DNA from: Isoetes taiwanensis
Lineage: Eukaryota; Streptophyta; Lycopodiopsida; Isoetales; Isoetaceae
NCBI GenBank assembly: GCA_021234155.1
Contig: JAJEKV010000032.1
Coordinates: 1,259,617-1,323,616 of the forward strand
Length of the DNA stretch: 64,000 nucleotides
Direction of reading: 5' to 3'
Each line of letters opens with the position of its first letter. Within the stretch, counting starts at the first letter, position 1. The notes under the pieces were generated by a model that worked only from the letters and a program-made list of their open reading frames with translations, had not been told where the DNA came from and did not search any database. Both the position numbers and the translations under genes were made by a program. Of the stretch, positions 1 through 11,892 are shown one piece after another.

Positions 1-280
1 CTAGTGCAAAGGGCGCGTGGAGCTCTCTCCAAGTCACGGAGAAACTTACAGACGATAGAAATTTGTATGAGGAGTTCCTTCATGGGTTACGTGCTTGTAT
101 GTCCAACTGATGTCACCACCCTCTTCTCGGCACCTTTCTTCAACGAACTGGTCTTTTCATTGCTCCAAAGCATGTACTATCTGGTCGAGATAAGGACTGC
201 AAAAGACAAAATCAAGTTAGTCAAGTGATGCTACAGGCAAAAAATAAAAATAAAACACAGTTCTTAGGGCCATTTTTGGA

Positions 281-745
281 AAATACGGGCGAGGACCTTT
301 TCGATTTCATCGCATGGTCGAGAAAGACAGCTCAGAGGGAAAAACACAGGTTAGAAGGCCTTTCTCGACTTGCGAGTCGAGAAAGGCAGCTCAAAGTTAA
401 AGCAGCGGGGTTTTAGGGGTTGAAGGCCTTTCTCGATTCGCGAAGTCGAAAGGCAACCAAAGTTTAAACGCGGGTTTGAGGCCCTTTCTCGATTCAGCGA
501 AGTCGAGAAAGAGCCTCGAGTGAAAAACGTGGTTCCGAGGTCCTTCAAAGTGAAAACACGGTCTGAGGCCCCTTCTCGACTCGAGTCGAAAAGAGCCCTC
601 AGAGTGAAAAACGCAGTTACGAGGTCCTTCAAAGTGAAAAACGGGTCTGAGGGCCTTTCTTCGACTCGCGAGTCGAGAAAGGCGCCTTTAGAGAAAAAAA
701 AGTCGAGGGGTCTTTCGACTCTTGAGTCGAGAAAGGCAAAAATGA
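281..745. repeat. tandem array of hairpin-forming units
   Basis: At least six irregular units of about 60-90 bp. Each has a dyad built on TTTCTCGACT and AGTCGAGAAA around a short centre such as CGCG, followed by a spacer resembling AAAGTGAAAAACGCGG. The arms pair almost perfectly in several units, near 358-388 and 655-682. Frames stay open on both strands, but the predicted peptides only restate the repeat, so I do not call a gene. Confidence 0.8.
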
Positions 746-780
746 AAAAAAGCAAGTCCGGGGGCTAGTTAAGTTTCTAT

Positions 781-3380
781 CTCCAATAGTATGGAGCACA
801 AATCATGACTAATTGGACCATATTCTATATATTTTCTAATGCACACCATATCCTATGCACTTTCTATGTATAGTAATACAAAAAATAGACGCTCTCCCCT
901 TTTTAATATGTCAATATTTACCCATAGCTTTTTTCAAAGATAGCTTTTTTAAATGGGACGCTATATACTATGTATTTTCTAATTTCTAATAAGCACAATA
1001 TCCTATGTGACTACAAAATGGGAAGCTTTTTTAAATGGGACACTATATACTATGTATTTATTAATAAGCACAATATCCTATATACTATGTATTTTTCCAT
1101 AAACACAATATCCTATGCATTTTCTATGAAAAAAAATACACTCCTTATATATTTTCTATGAAAAAATAGACCATCACAAACTCTAAACGAGCATACAAAG
1201 AATGCTTGAAAGAATGCCAAATAAAACTTGCCAAATATGACTAGAACTTGCGAAAATGTAAAGCTTCAAACAAACAAATCCTCTATTTCTTTTTTAACTC
1301 TTTATTGTTCTTTTTACTCTACCCGCATTTTTAACTCTTTCCCCTCATTTTCGAAATTTGAATTTGGTACATATTTATTGTTCTTTTTACTCTACCCCGC
1401 CTTTTTTTCCCCCTCATTTTCGAAATTTGAATTTGGTACATACCTTTTGGTCCTGCTCTTTCCCACGATGGCTCTAATCCCCTGCTGAAGACCCGGCTAT
1501 GGCGATGGCAGCCTCTCTTTACTCCTTTTCGAAGCTATTTTCCGGCACACTCACATGCTAAGAAACGATTCAAGCATTTTCTTCCGATTTGACGATCCAA
1601 AATTAACAGAATGTCGATAAGAAAATAGAACGCAATTTCAAGGAAGATTCAAGCTTTTTTTCTATCAACTTCAAAAGAAGATTGAGAATGTAAACGAAGA
1701 AAAGACTCAAAGCATTTTCTTCCGATTTGACGAAAGCGGGGAGAAAATGAAAAGAAACCTGAAAATGTGATGAATCCAAGAAGAAGAACGATGAAGGGGA
1801 GAAATCTGGAGCGGCAGACCATGTTTGTGAGATGGAGAAATTAGAGGAGCATGCCGGAAGAGGCGATAGAAAAGGTCCAAAATATTTAAAGGCTTTAACC
1901 GCAATTGCAAAGCATGCAAAGGGTTGGACGGATGGAACGGTTGGTAAGCTAAGCAGAGACCAGACGTGCTTTGAATCGTTTCTTTGAGTCGGATCTGTGA
2001 GAGGTCGAATCTGGCAAGGTCGGATGCTGCAAACGCGGTAGGGTAAATCAAGAATGTAGCAAACAAGGAATGTAGCGAATAGAAAAGCAAGAAGAAGACG
2101 AAGACAGATCAAGCAGAAACAAGGCATGAAGCAGATGGATCAAACAAGAAGCGATGAGATGAAGCAAGCAAGAAGGGAAGAAGCGGAGACAAAGATGCAA
2201 GACCCCTGTTTTGGCATCTACAAGGATCGGATTTCATGGCCGCCTTTGCAGAAAAATACAAACCCATTGATTTGCATCTTTTTTCTTGCTCGAGAAGTGA
2301 TCATTCCCATTCGAAACTCTGTCGCATTCCAATCCGCGGCTTCCTCGATAAGCGAGAATCCAATAATGGGCGAGCTTGAATGGCGGCCAATGAGAATCCT
2401 CCGGTTTATGCTCTTTGTACAGCAATATCAAACACCGAAGAATGCCTTGGGCGGAAATTTGCGGTGAGGCGGGGCGTTCTGCGGATGATGTCGCCCGATT
2501 GGGAGGCGGATTGGCGCTTGCTCCCACCCCCGCTCCCTTACGCTTGTTCGTCCCTTTGTCTCTTCTTCTTTCTTGTTCTAGCTTGGGCTTCATGTATGCC
2601 AAATAGCGGCAAGAATCGGCAGCAAAGATTGAACAATATGGTCCAGGAGGACTAATCGGCCAATTCATGAGGACAAAAAAAGAATCGATCTAATGAGCAA
2701 GACACGGAAGAAAAATGGCATTAATCATGCAAGCGAGGTAAAATGTTGAGCGGATCGATGAGGTCGGATTGATGAGAAGCGAAGTATGAGCCAATGAATG
2801 GGGGTGCGATATTTTTAAATTGGCATCCTTTTCAAGTTATTGATTGCGTCTTTGGGTAAAGTCAATCGAGATGGGTGCAAGCAGTGCATACAGTATCAAA
2901 AGATTTAAATCGATAATGGGAAGATGCAAGCGGCTATTATGGCTATGGCTACGCTTTTAATGCAAGCGGCTATGGCTATGGCGGAACAAAAGAAGAAAGG
3001 AAAAAGGAAAGGTATGGCTATGGTGTCCATGCATATCTACACTTTCTTTGTTTTGGAAACACGTTTGCTTTGGCTATCTTCCTTCGTATTGGGAGCCGTG
3101 GAGCAGGCCAAGAAAGAAGAAAAGAGGATCCTATTGCCATGCACCGGGATGCATAATTTGCCATAGTGGTGAGGCTTTTGCATAGTGGTGAGGTTTACAT
3201 TCTCGCCTAGTGGTAGAAAAATATGATTATTTAATTATCTAGACTACCATGTCATTAGTCATTATATTTATTTAATTTAGTCATTTAACTTCGTCATTAG
3301 ATTAATTTAAATTATTATTTAATTAATTATCTAATTAGTTTAATTAATTATTGATTATATATTAATAATTAATACTTTTG
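781..3380. other. intergenic DNA, no gene recognised
   Basis: The first part is AT-rich, with imperfect direct repeats containing CACAATATCCTAT and ACTATGTATTTTC (about 830-1160). A direct repeat of about 32 bp containing TCGAAATTTGAATTTGGTAC occurs near 1342 and again near 1410. From about 1600 to 3160 the sequence is purine-rich, with short repeats based on GCTATGGC. From 3227 to 3372 it is almost only A and T. Open frames are short and show no motif I recognise. Confidence 0.6.
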
Positions 3381-3707
3381 GGGGGGGACCCTTGCCCCCT
3401 TTGCCCCTCCAGCTCCTTTGCCCATGCTCTCCTCTCCCTCCCTCACCATCCCTTCTTCCAACTTATCCCCTCCCCTCCTCTTTTGCCTCTTTGCTCTCCC
3501 TCCCCGCCCCTTCCCTCCCCCTTCTTCCAACTATCCCCTCCCCCTTTGCCCTTTTTCTCCTCTCCCCTCCCTGTCCACGCCCCTTCTTCCAACTTATCCC
3601 CTTCCCCTCTTCAACCTGTGGCCCCTCCCTCCTTCTCCTCCTACCCTTCTCCTTATCAAGGTGTGGCCCCTCTCTCTCCCCTCTTTTTTTTTTTTTTTTT
3701 TTTTTTT
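3381..3707. repeat. polypyrimidine tract ending in a T run
   Basis: About 300 bp of almost pure C and T on the plus strand, made of irregular CCCCTCCC and CTTCTTCCAACT blocks, ending in a run of more than 20 T. The overlapping open frames encode only Pro, Ser, Leu and Phe, and are composition artefacts. Confidence 0.85.
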
Positions 3708-3829
3708 GAGTCCCATTTTCGGCCCCGAGTCCCAAATTTCGAGATTCGACCCACTTTAATTAAATGCGACTTATGGGTGGTTACCTTATAACCATAATTT
3801 TATTAATAATTATTAAAATGGTACTAACG

Positions 3830-4204
3830 TAGTATCGACCTGCATGCCAATAGAGCGCTCCGGAGGGCAAGGAGGTCGAGCTACGAAGACTTGAAACACA
3901 ATTTTGTTGGAATGTGTTTACCTCGAAGGATAATTGTACATGAAATTGTTAAATCTTGATAAACTTAAACGTTGTATTAAGTGAGGCTAGTAAATACCTT
4001 GCTTTAATGAAGTTATGAATTGATAAATTATTGGGATAATGTAATGTCGTAGTAATGGTTTTAAAAATATTACGTTAAGATAATTTTAATAAATGTGTAA
4101 GCATAATAATAAGTTGTATGCATCAAGTTGGTTGCAGGAAAAGAAGATTCCAAGGTGGGGAGACCCACGATGCTGCGGACAACATCATTTCAAGGTGGGG
4201 AGAA
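3830..4204 (+). mobile_element. 3' internal end of an LTR retrotransposon with polypurine tract
   Basis: This non-coding stretch ends in AAGGTGGGGAGAA directly before the TGTGAC start of an LTR. A purine block followed by TG is the expected polypurine tract for plus-strand priming. A second AAGGTGGGGAGA lies about 45 bp upstream. The upstream coding part is not in the window or is not recognisable, so the element is seen only from its 3' side. Its layout resembles plant Ty3/gypsy elements, but that assignment is inference. Confidence 0.6.
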
Positions 4205-4460
4205 TGTGACGTTCCGGCCACGATTATCACGCCCAGGGCATTATCGATATTGCATCAGATCGTCACGCGTGCACGCCATCCCGATTGACGTGTACGCCGA
4301 CGTGTAGCTAAGCAAGTAGCACCCTAGGGGGCAACTTGCAAGTGTGTGCACATTTATTCATGTGTACACTTTAGCCCACTTAATTAATATAGGCAAGTGG
4401 GCCACACCCATTTATCCCACATGCTCAAGGGTTGATAGAAACCCTAGCCCTAACTTATAG

Positions 4461-4470
4461 TCTATATAAG
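4461..4470 (+). promoter_or_regulatory. TATA-like box inside the LTR
   Basis: CTATATAAGG lies about 255 bp into the LTR, a plausible place for the retroelement promoter at the U3/R border. Only the motif and its location support this. Confidence 0.45.
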
Positions 4471-5716
4471 GCATCTGAAACCCTAACTTTCCATTTTCGT
4501 CCACAGCCTTCTAGAACTCCGTTTTGCTTGCTCCAAGAGCCAATCTCGACTCCTGAAGTCTATCTGAGCAGCGTAGCTCATCAGCTTCCTTTTCTAGCTT
4601 CATCTTGAAGCAGTTCTGCAGCATGGACGCATTCAGAGCAGGAGGAGCAAGCTAGGGATCAGGTATTTTGCCAATTCAATAGTCAAATCCGCCTTCCAGG
4701 CATAGAGTAAGCAGGTTTAGCCTATTGAATTGCCCATAGCAGCCATCTAGATCACTAGATATCAAGCCATAACTAAAGAACCTAACTTCTGTGATTTAGA
4801 TTAAATCTTATTCTTTAGTTCTTCTATGATATGTATGTGATGATGATCTCTGTGGAATCATTGTATTGGGAAGGGGGTAGAGGCCTTAAAAGCCTAGTAG
4901 TCGATGCTCCTAGTTAGTCCTCTTTAATGCACTATTAAATTCGGCTTGTGTACAAGAACCACACCTGGTTGTGGGTGGAGGGGCCAGACTGGCTTACAAG
5001 GAGGTTCATGTCCTGACTCATGATCACGTCCCTCTGGTAGTAAGGCCTATCGGGGACTATATTACACGAGATCTAATGCTTTGCCACTGCGTGCGGGCTT
5101 TGCATGGGTTCGACACTCTTGGGGTGGTGTACACCTTCCATGGAGTTCAGTCGAGTACGGGCAGTGGCCCTCTAGTCACCTTGAGTCAGCATGCCAGCCT
5201 CTGGTGGGAGCAATCCCTACCTGCCCCATCGGAACTGGGGAGATGCAACCCAGGAGTAGCCCCTTTGGCTACGCTGATCCGTGGGGCTCTGATCAGTCCC
5301 AATACTTGTCAACCTACTGCGCAAAGTGTGCGGGGAGGGGCTGGATGGAGTGGACTACCTTAAGCCATGTTCTTATGCCACCAAATCCATTTGCCATAAA
5401 TTGCATGCGCAATGACTTCCGGAGGCCCAAGCCGTCCACCGCCCCTTGAGTCCCGAGCCTTGGGTAGGACCTTCATATGTGATGTGGCGATCTCTGTCTA
5501 TGCAGATATGTGGTGAACCATCCTTCGTGATGGTCGGATGATGTTGATGTATGTATATACCGACATGTATGTTAAGCCCGAAGACTAGGTAGGGCCGAGG
5601 GAGACAGGGTAAAATGCCCTTCATTCTTCCTGGGGCAAAAGTATCTTTGGTGGGTATCAAATAAACGATGCAAAAAGACACCAAAGACCCAAAGACTTTC
5701 CAAAGACTTTTTTTTT

Positions 5717-6226
5717 TGTTTTTCATAATCGGCCATGCAATTCGATCATACATGCAAAATTTCAGGGCCTAATTTGGGATATTGAGTGAACAATTAGAGA
5801 AAACCCATTTCTGCAGCAATTTTGATAAAACAGAACAAAATTTCTTAATTCAGCCCAAATTAAGCTAAATCAGATGGGGCTTTTCAGATTTTCATAATCA
5901 GCCATGCACCCATATCCTATGTGCAAAATTTCAGAACCTAATTTGGGATATTGTGTGAGCAATTAGAGAAAAACCATTTCTCGCAGCTAGCGGTTTTTGT
6001 ACAAAGAAGAAATTTTTAATTCAGCCCAAATTAAGCTAAATCACCGGGGCTTTTGTTTTTCATAATCGGCCATGCAACCATATCATATTTGCAAAATTTC
6101 AGAACCTAATTTGGGATATTGAGGGAAAAATTAAAAGAAAAACCATTCTTGCAATGGGTTTTTGTAAAAGCGATGAGAAATCTCTTAAGTCAGCCCAATT
6201 TAAGCAAAATTAGATGGGGCTTTTAG
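5717..6226. repeat. three-copy tandem repeat of about 170 bp
   Basis: Units begin near 5717, 5887 and 6053. Each contains TTTCATAATC, then GCAAAATTTCAG, CCTAATTTGGGATATTG, a block ending AACCATTTCT, and AGCCCAAATTAAGC followed by GGGGCTTTT. The units differ by scattered substitutions and small indels. The array lies within the 2.49 kb LTR, so it is internal LTR structure. Confidence 0.85.
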
Positions 6227-7115
6227 GCTGAATATGGTCGAAATGACAATCCTACCTTGGTGGATAAGTTTTATGAAAAGATATGATGGATTGAGCAACT
6301 AATTGGATATTCACATGCTCAATTTGGAGTTTGGGTCATTTCTGCGCACTAGTCAGACTCGAATCTAATGAAATCGATGCTAATCTGATGGAAAATTCGA
6401 GCAATGTGGAATGATTCTTGGCTGAAGAATCCTCTTAACAAATGAAGAGTGTAAAAAAGCGAACCCACCAGCACCCACGAGCACCCAAAAAAAAGCAGGA
6501 AGCAAGGGTGCTAAAAGCATGCGTCCGGACGCATGCTTTTGATACCCACCAGCATACTTTTACCCCCCATCAGAACTCGTCAAGGTTGCAGTGATACGTG
6601 GAGGGCCTTGTATCAACATGGAGCTGGTATGGGGGATGAACTTCTGTTTGTATACGGTGAGTGCACCGTATATGAGTAGGGGACGTCACAGTAATCTCCA
6701 CATCCTTCGGAACCCTTTTTACCACATCATGGTATGGGCTTCTCTCAAGTTTCTTTTGGCCCCACTTATGTCAATGATTTCAATCTTCTCCATCTCTTCA
6801 ATCACGTATCAATGTTTACAATATGGGTGGTGTTCAGCAAGATATTAAAGGTAACCCAGGAGATCCAAAGCCCCACTTCAAGGATCATGCCTTCTCGACG
6901 CCTCCTGATTTTGGTCTGTCTACTTCCACACAACTGCCAGCAACTTAACCTGACTCTTCGTTTTATCATCATGCACAATATTTTGGTCAAATACCAATTC
7001 CTAATGCTGCTACTTATGCTTCAGGACATTCGACCATCATTTCTGTCCCTATTGCTAGTCTCAATTTGAAAATTCTCTATCCTATTTTTGACAATGCTAA
7101 AGGCAAGTCCACTCA

Positions 7116-7260
7116 TGTAACGGACCTATGGGAGACCGCTCGAGTAGATCTTGGTGTTGCGTTCCCGAGACACTGGCATAAATGGGTAGAAGCGGCTACT
7201 CATAAATGTCTAGATGGTTTTGCTCAGTTGGCTAAGGGCATGTCGATTAGGAACGTTACA
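7116..7260 (+). repeat. TRIM LTR 1
   Basis: 145 bp, TGTAAC...GTTACA, preceded by the target duplication ACTCA and followed by the primer-binding site. Confidence 0.9.
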
Positions 7261-7262
7261 TT

Positions 7263-7274
7263 TGGTATCAGAGC
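7263..7274 (+). other. TRIM primer-binding site (initiator tRNA-Met)
   Basis: TGGTATCAGAGC, complementary to the 3' end of plant initiator tRNA-Met, lies two bases after LTR 1. In the second internal segment the equivalent site is degraded (TGGTATCAGTGG at 7534). Confidence 0.85.
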
Positions 7275-7387
7275 AGGGCTCAAGTTCGAGTCTCCATGGG
7301 AGCAAGTATGATCCGGAATACCGTTGGACGGTAGGTCATGACTTGGTTTATGATGCTCGAGGACGAGCATAGTCTAGTAGGAGAGAT

Positions 7388-7531
7388 TGTAACGGACCCA
7401 TGGGAGACCGCTCGAGTGGATCGTGGTGTTGCGTTCCAAGACACCGGCATAAATGGGTAGAAGCGGCTACTCATAAACGTCTAGACGGTTTTGCCCAGTT
7501 GGCTAAGGGCATGTCGGTTAGGAAAGTTACA
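7388..7531 (+). repeat. TRIM LTR 2
   Basis: 144 bp, same ends as LTR 1, preceded by the purine-rich AGTAGGAGAGA. It is the middle LTR of the three. Confidence 0.9.
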
Positions 7532-7626
7532 TTTGGTATCAGTGGGGGCAAGTATGACTCGGAATTACCGTTGGACATGACTTGGTTTATAATGCTCGAG
7601 GACGAGCATCGTCTAGTGGGAGAGAT

Positions 7627-7771
7627 TGTAACGAACCCATGGGAGACCGCTCAAGTAGATCTTGGTGGCACGTTCCCGAGACATCGGCATAAATGTGTAG
7701 AAGTGACTCCTCATAAACATCTAGGCGGTTTTGCCCAGTTGGTTAAGGGCATGTCGGTTAGGAATGTTACA
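7627..7771 (+). repeat. TRIM LTR 3
   Basis: 145 bp, ends GTTACA and is followed directly by the second copy of the target duplication ACTCA. It is more diverged than LTR 1 and 2. Confidence 0.9.
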
Positions 7772-8307
7772 ACTCAAGATCAGAGACTAAAGCACATATT
7801 GAAGAGTTTGAGGCTCTAACTATTCTCAGTGGACCTTCACAACCTCAGATCAAGTTCCACATTTTTCCGACTATGCTGCGTGGAACACCACATCAATGGC
7901 TCAAGGCTAACAAGAGCTATTTGAAACAAAGCTGTCGAGAGATGAAAGTAGCGTTTCTTGCCTATTATGGCTCTTCAGGGGATGATCAGTAAATCTTAAA
8001 GCAACTCTACCACATTTGTGCATGACTTCACTAAACTACTATTCATTCTTGTCAACACAAAGAATATTTCAATAAGAGCAAGATACTTGTCTGGTTTCCT
8101 CAAGATCTACCTCCTGCTATTCATATTATGACTGAGTAATTGCAACCCACATCCTTGGATCAGGCCGTTGAAGTAGTAAATCATTTTGTCAACGTGTCCT
8201 CCCATAGTGTCATTCTTTCATATCTTCCTTTCATGCAACCGGTGATGGTTCTTCAAAATTCCATGCAACTTCAGCAATCACCTCAACCTCAAGACAGTTA
8301 ACTATGG

Positions 8308-8349
8308 TGCTACATCTGTAAGCATCAAGGTCATCTTGCCAATGAGTGT
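8308..8349 (+). other. gag CCHC zinc knuckle
   Basis: The reading CYICKHQGHLANEC fits CX2CX4HX4C exactly, the nucleic-acid-binding knuckle of retroelement Gag nucleocapsid. It lies downstream of gag-like sequence and upstream of the protease-like piece, in the expected order. Confidence 0.8.
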
Positions 8350-11300
8350 AACTCCTCAAACGAACTTCCTCATTGCAGAGTTGCAATATGTCTAATCACA
8401 GAAGAGTGCATCCGTGCTCATTCCACACTTTTCAACAAAAGGTGGCTTTTGAAGTGAAAATCACGCCTCAGCAATATCATCAGAATTCACAACCTCAAAA
8501 ACAAAAAGGTCAATCTTCTCAGGCTCTGTTTGATCCCGCTAAAGCTTAATGTTATCACTATCATGAATGGGACCACACTGCCACAATATATCCTCAACTT
8601 CCTCAGGTTCAAGTTCAGTTTCCTGGCATAAGCCAAACTACTTTGGTTCGACTCACGACTTACCAACTTTGGGTGGCCAATGGTAAACATGGCCTTCGAC
8701 CTATTACAAATCGTCCTCCACATGCTCCACAACAAAACAACAATAACAATCTCAACAATCTCCTGCACGCTCCTCTGGACCAAAAAGCTCAAGAAAGAAT
8801 TCATCGTATGCTCAATCTTCCCGTTTAGCCATCAAACTGGGTGGGCATTATTTGATGCCATGCTTATGGCACTAGGCCATACACTCTCGTGCCTTAGGAC
8901 ATGCACTCGGCTTATGCAGTTACTGCCTGTCCTACTAGAGACTTCAACTAAATCTGTCCACTTTGATCCCGATTTGGAATAACTTATGCCTCAAGTCATG
9001 CCTAAATTATGATATAGCATCCTTCATTTGATGCAAGCTACAGAAGAATGCACGCTTGAGAATATCTATGCTACCACCCAGGTACATCAACATGCAGCTC
9101 TGTCCATGCCATTTTCACACAGAAACCCATATTTCAACATCGTTGCTGAAGTTGAATTTTTGCATATAGTGCCCACCTCACCCTGTGCCCGTAGATCTTT
9201 CTAGGTCTTTTTCTCAAGTCCCACTTGAAATTAAAGAGAAACTTCAAGATCCCTCTCAGCTTGACCACCATTTTGAAGCTCTGTCTAGCTTCGTGAACAA
9301 CTTCTGCTATGTCTATGCCTACTGTCCACGCTACTATTGACAATTATCAAGTCAACCATGTTCAAATAGGTGGCAGCAGTGTTGTTAATCTTATCACCGA
9401 CAAGTTAAGGCATAAAGAACTATATCAAGCTTCTTACAATATGAAAGTTGTTAATGGCCACGCGCCCTCAAGGTGTCACTCCACAACTTACCATCAACAT
9501 TAGTGATCTCAAGTTCCCTTTGAAATTTGGATTTTGGGAAGCTGGCGAGGATCCTAGCGATTATGAAATATTCGTTGAAAGATCTTTCCTCCGCCAAGCT
9601 AAAAGCATCACTATTGGGCCACTAACCAATTAGCCATTATAAATGACAATCTAAATAGCACCATGGATCTGGAAATGGGTCAAATTATCGTGGTTAAATA
9701 TGCAGAAGCCTCTTGTCAAATACTAGTTTTCAAACTCTTTACAATACTTATCAAGTGCAAGCATCAGATGTCACCCCTCCTTTGTCTTCTTAGCTTGATT
9801 ATGAAGACCTGTGGGAGGACATAGAACTTGATAATGATAGCGCGATTGCAATTGATCGATCCTTACTTCGCGCCTTGTCATCAGGACCACTTTGTGTGCC
9901 CCAGTGATAAGAATAATATTCAACATCTTCCTCCTCAGGTCGTTGCTTCCACATTTCAACAATCTACTGTTGAAAAGGATCAACAACCTTTATTTTTCTA
10001 GAATGCCAATGCTGAACCTTTTGTTCTCCTTCACCCCACGGCTCATACATTCATGGATGCTAACGTTATTCCCCACATTCAAACTCCATAAGTAAATATC
10101 ATTGATTTGGATCAAAATCAACCAATTCGATTAGCGATCGATCTTCCTAAACAATATCAAAGCCATGCCCTCAATCTCTTCAAGAAGTTCAAGCATATTT
10201 GTGCATGGAGCTATAAAGATTTGCAAGACATCAAGAAAGAATTGGGGGAACTCACCATTCCTAGCAAACTCAAGACCTATCTAGTAACAACAGTACAGAT
10301 CCAACCTCAACTATTATAACCGAGTGAAGGCCAAGATTGATAAGCTTCTAGCTGCCAGTCTCATCTATGAAGTCAAACAATCTGAGTGGGAGAGCACAAT
10401 AGTATGATTTGCATTTGCATGGATTACTGAAAACTCACCTTGGCCATAGAACGTGGCGATTTCTCGCTCCCCTTCATGGATCAGGTCCTTGAAGAGGTGG
10501 CTGGTCATAAAATGTATTCCTTTACGGATGGATTTTTATGTACAATCAAGATATCCATTCGAGATCTCCATTCGACCTAAAGATCGACTCAAAACAACTT
10601 TTACCACCCGTGGGGTACTTTCGCCTACAAGCTGGTACCCTTTGGTCTCATCAATCCCTCTTTGACTTTTTAACACATTATAATTTCTGTTCTTCAGGAT
10701 TACAGAAAAGATAACATTTTTCTACAAGTTTTTCAAGATGACATCTCGGCTTACAACACAATGGATGATCACCTTTCCAAGCTGCAGCTAGTCTTTCAAA
10801 AAAATGATGAATCGGGCATCAGTTTAAACCCGAAAAAGTGCACCTTCTGTGTCACTTCTGGTGACCTCTGGGTCAATCAACATGGTATTATAACGAATCT
10901 TGCCAAAATTAGTTGTTTTCTTAAAGCTCAGGCAACCACCAACATCAAGAAGTCTAGATCCTTTCTGGGCAAAGTCAACTATTATTTCACTTTCATCCGG
11001 GTTTGGCGGCGAAAGCTAATTCCATCCACAAACTCATAGGTGATGAATCCTTTTGGGCTTGGAATCCCTAAGCTGAGGCTAAAGGTTCTGCTCATGCGAC
11101 CCCTGTTCTTGTTTCCACTCAGTCTTTTTACGTCCATCTTGATGTGCCTGCCTTTGCCATAGATACTACCTTGTCATAAATATGCACCCCATTAGGACAA
11201 ATTCATATGCTTTTTCAGTAGAAAACTTAATCCTACTGAGAAAATTACTCTACGCCAGAGCGTAAAGCTCTAGGTCTCATCTTTTGTGTTCAACATTTCA

Positions 11301-11892
11301 GATACTATCTTTTAGATAGCCAGCTCAAGTTTTTTGTGGATCATCAAATACTTCTATATTTGATTAACAAGACCACCCCCATAGGCTAAATTGCATGTTG
11401 GGTGCTCCTCTTGCAAGAATTTGCTCCCTTAGGGATCATTCATGAACCAGGAAAGTTACACATGCTTCTTGATTATCTTTCATGCATCCATACAATCGAT
11501 CCTTCTTCAAGCGTTTCAGATAGTTTCCCTAATGCTTAACTTTTGTTGGGGTCTTTTTTTATTGGTGGTGTACAAAAAAGCGAAATTCCAGCACGTCCTC
11601 AGCACCTTGTTCGAGCACTGCCCTTTTGCCTTCGAGGGGCCTGTACAGTTCAGTAAAGACTGGCAATGGGCATGAATAAAGGCTGCCACCGAATCTTCAT
11701 ATGAAGGGTTCCGACGAACCTCGTAATGCACGCAAAATCCCCTTTGGAGATGATCCTCAATGATGTCGAAAATTCATAGCTTCCCTGCAGATTTTAGTTT
11801 TTGGTTTGCGTATTTCGATCAGGCGCTTAGTTTTGAGTCTGTTTAATCTTTGTCTTGCTTGATTCAATCAGGCGCTTATTGCTTTTTCTCTA

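Larger units (their letters stand above)
4205..6690 (+). repeat. LTR (2.49 kb) with 8-bp inverted ends
   Basis: The block starts TGTGACGT and ends ACGTCACA, a perfect 8-bp inverted terminus of the TG...CA type, and follows a polypurine tract. Inside are a TATA-like box near 4463 and a three-unit tandem repeat (5717-6226). Taken with the upstream polypurine tract this is the 3' LTR of a plus-strand element. The matching 5' LTR is not in the window, so target duplication cannot be tested. Confidence 0.65.
7116..7771 (+). mobile_element. TRIM retrotransposon with three LTRs and 5-bp TSD
   Basis: Three copies of a 144-145 bp LTR (7116-7260, 7388-7531, 7627-7771) each begin TGTAAC and end GTTACA. 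Two short internal segments separate them. The first starts with TTTGGTATCAGAGCA, which contains the initiator tRNA-Met primer site TGGTATCAGAGC, and ends in a purine block, AGTAGGAGAGA. The direct repeat ACTCA flanks the whole array (7111-7115 and 7772-7776), so it inserted as, or grew from, one insertion. There is no coding capacity, as expected for a TRIM. It sits inside gag-like sequence, which continues on both sides. I looked for the 5S rRNA-like block of Cassandra TRIMs and did not see it. Confidence 0.9.
6700..11530 (+). pseudogene. decayed Ty3/gypsy gag-pol
   Basis: Pieces of a retroelement polyprotein follow one another in the usual order, with frameshifts and stops. A gag zinc knuckle is at 8308-8349. 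A protease-like stretch with IGGSSVVNLITD is near 9309-9450. Reverse transcriptase pieces run from about 10107 to 11030, including MYSFTDGF, ISIRPKDRLKTTFTTRG and SGISLNPKKCTFCV. RNase H pieces with FFVDHQILLYLINKTTP are near 11280-11400. Integrase was not found and the sequence stops resembling pol near 11530. A TRIM element interrupts gag at 7116. Some breaks may be sequence error, but the missing integrase and lack of matched LTRs make it a remnant. Confidence 0.75.

Noticed and set aside
281-745. CRISPR-like array
   Set aside because: Repeats are irregular in length and spacing, the spacers are themselves similar, and the genome is a plant nuclear genome.
3378-3791. Pro/Ser-rich and Arg/Glu-rich ORFs over the pyrimidine tract
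   Set aside because: Open frames on both strands arise from the C/T-only composition; no domain or start context.
7116-7771. Cassandra-type TRIM carrying 5S rRNA sequence
   Set aside because: The 145-bp LTRs contain no block resembling the 5S rRNA promoter; the LTR is also shorter than Cassandra LTRs.
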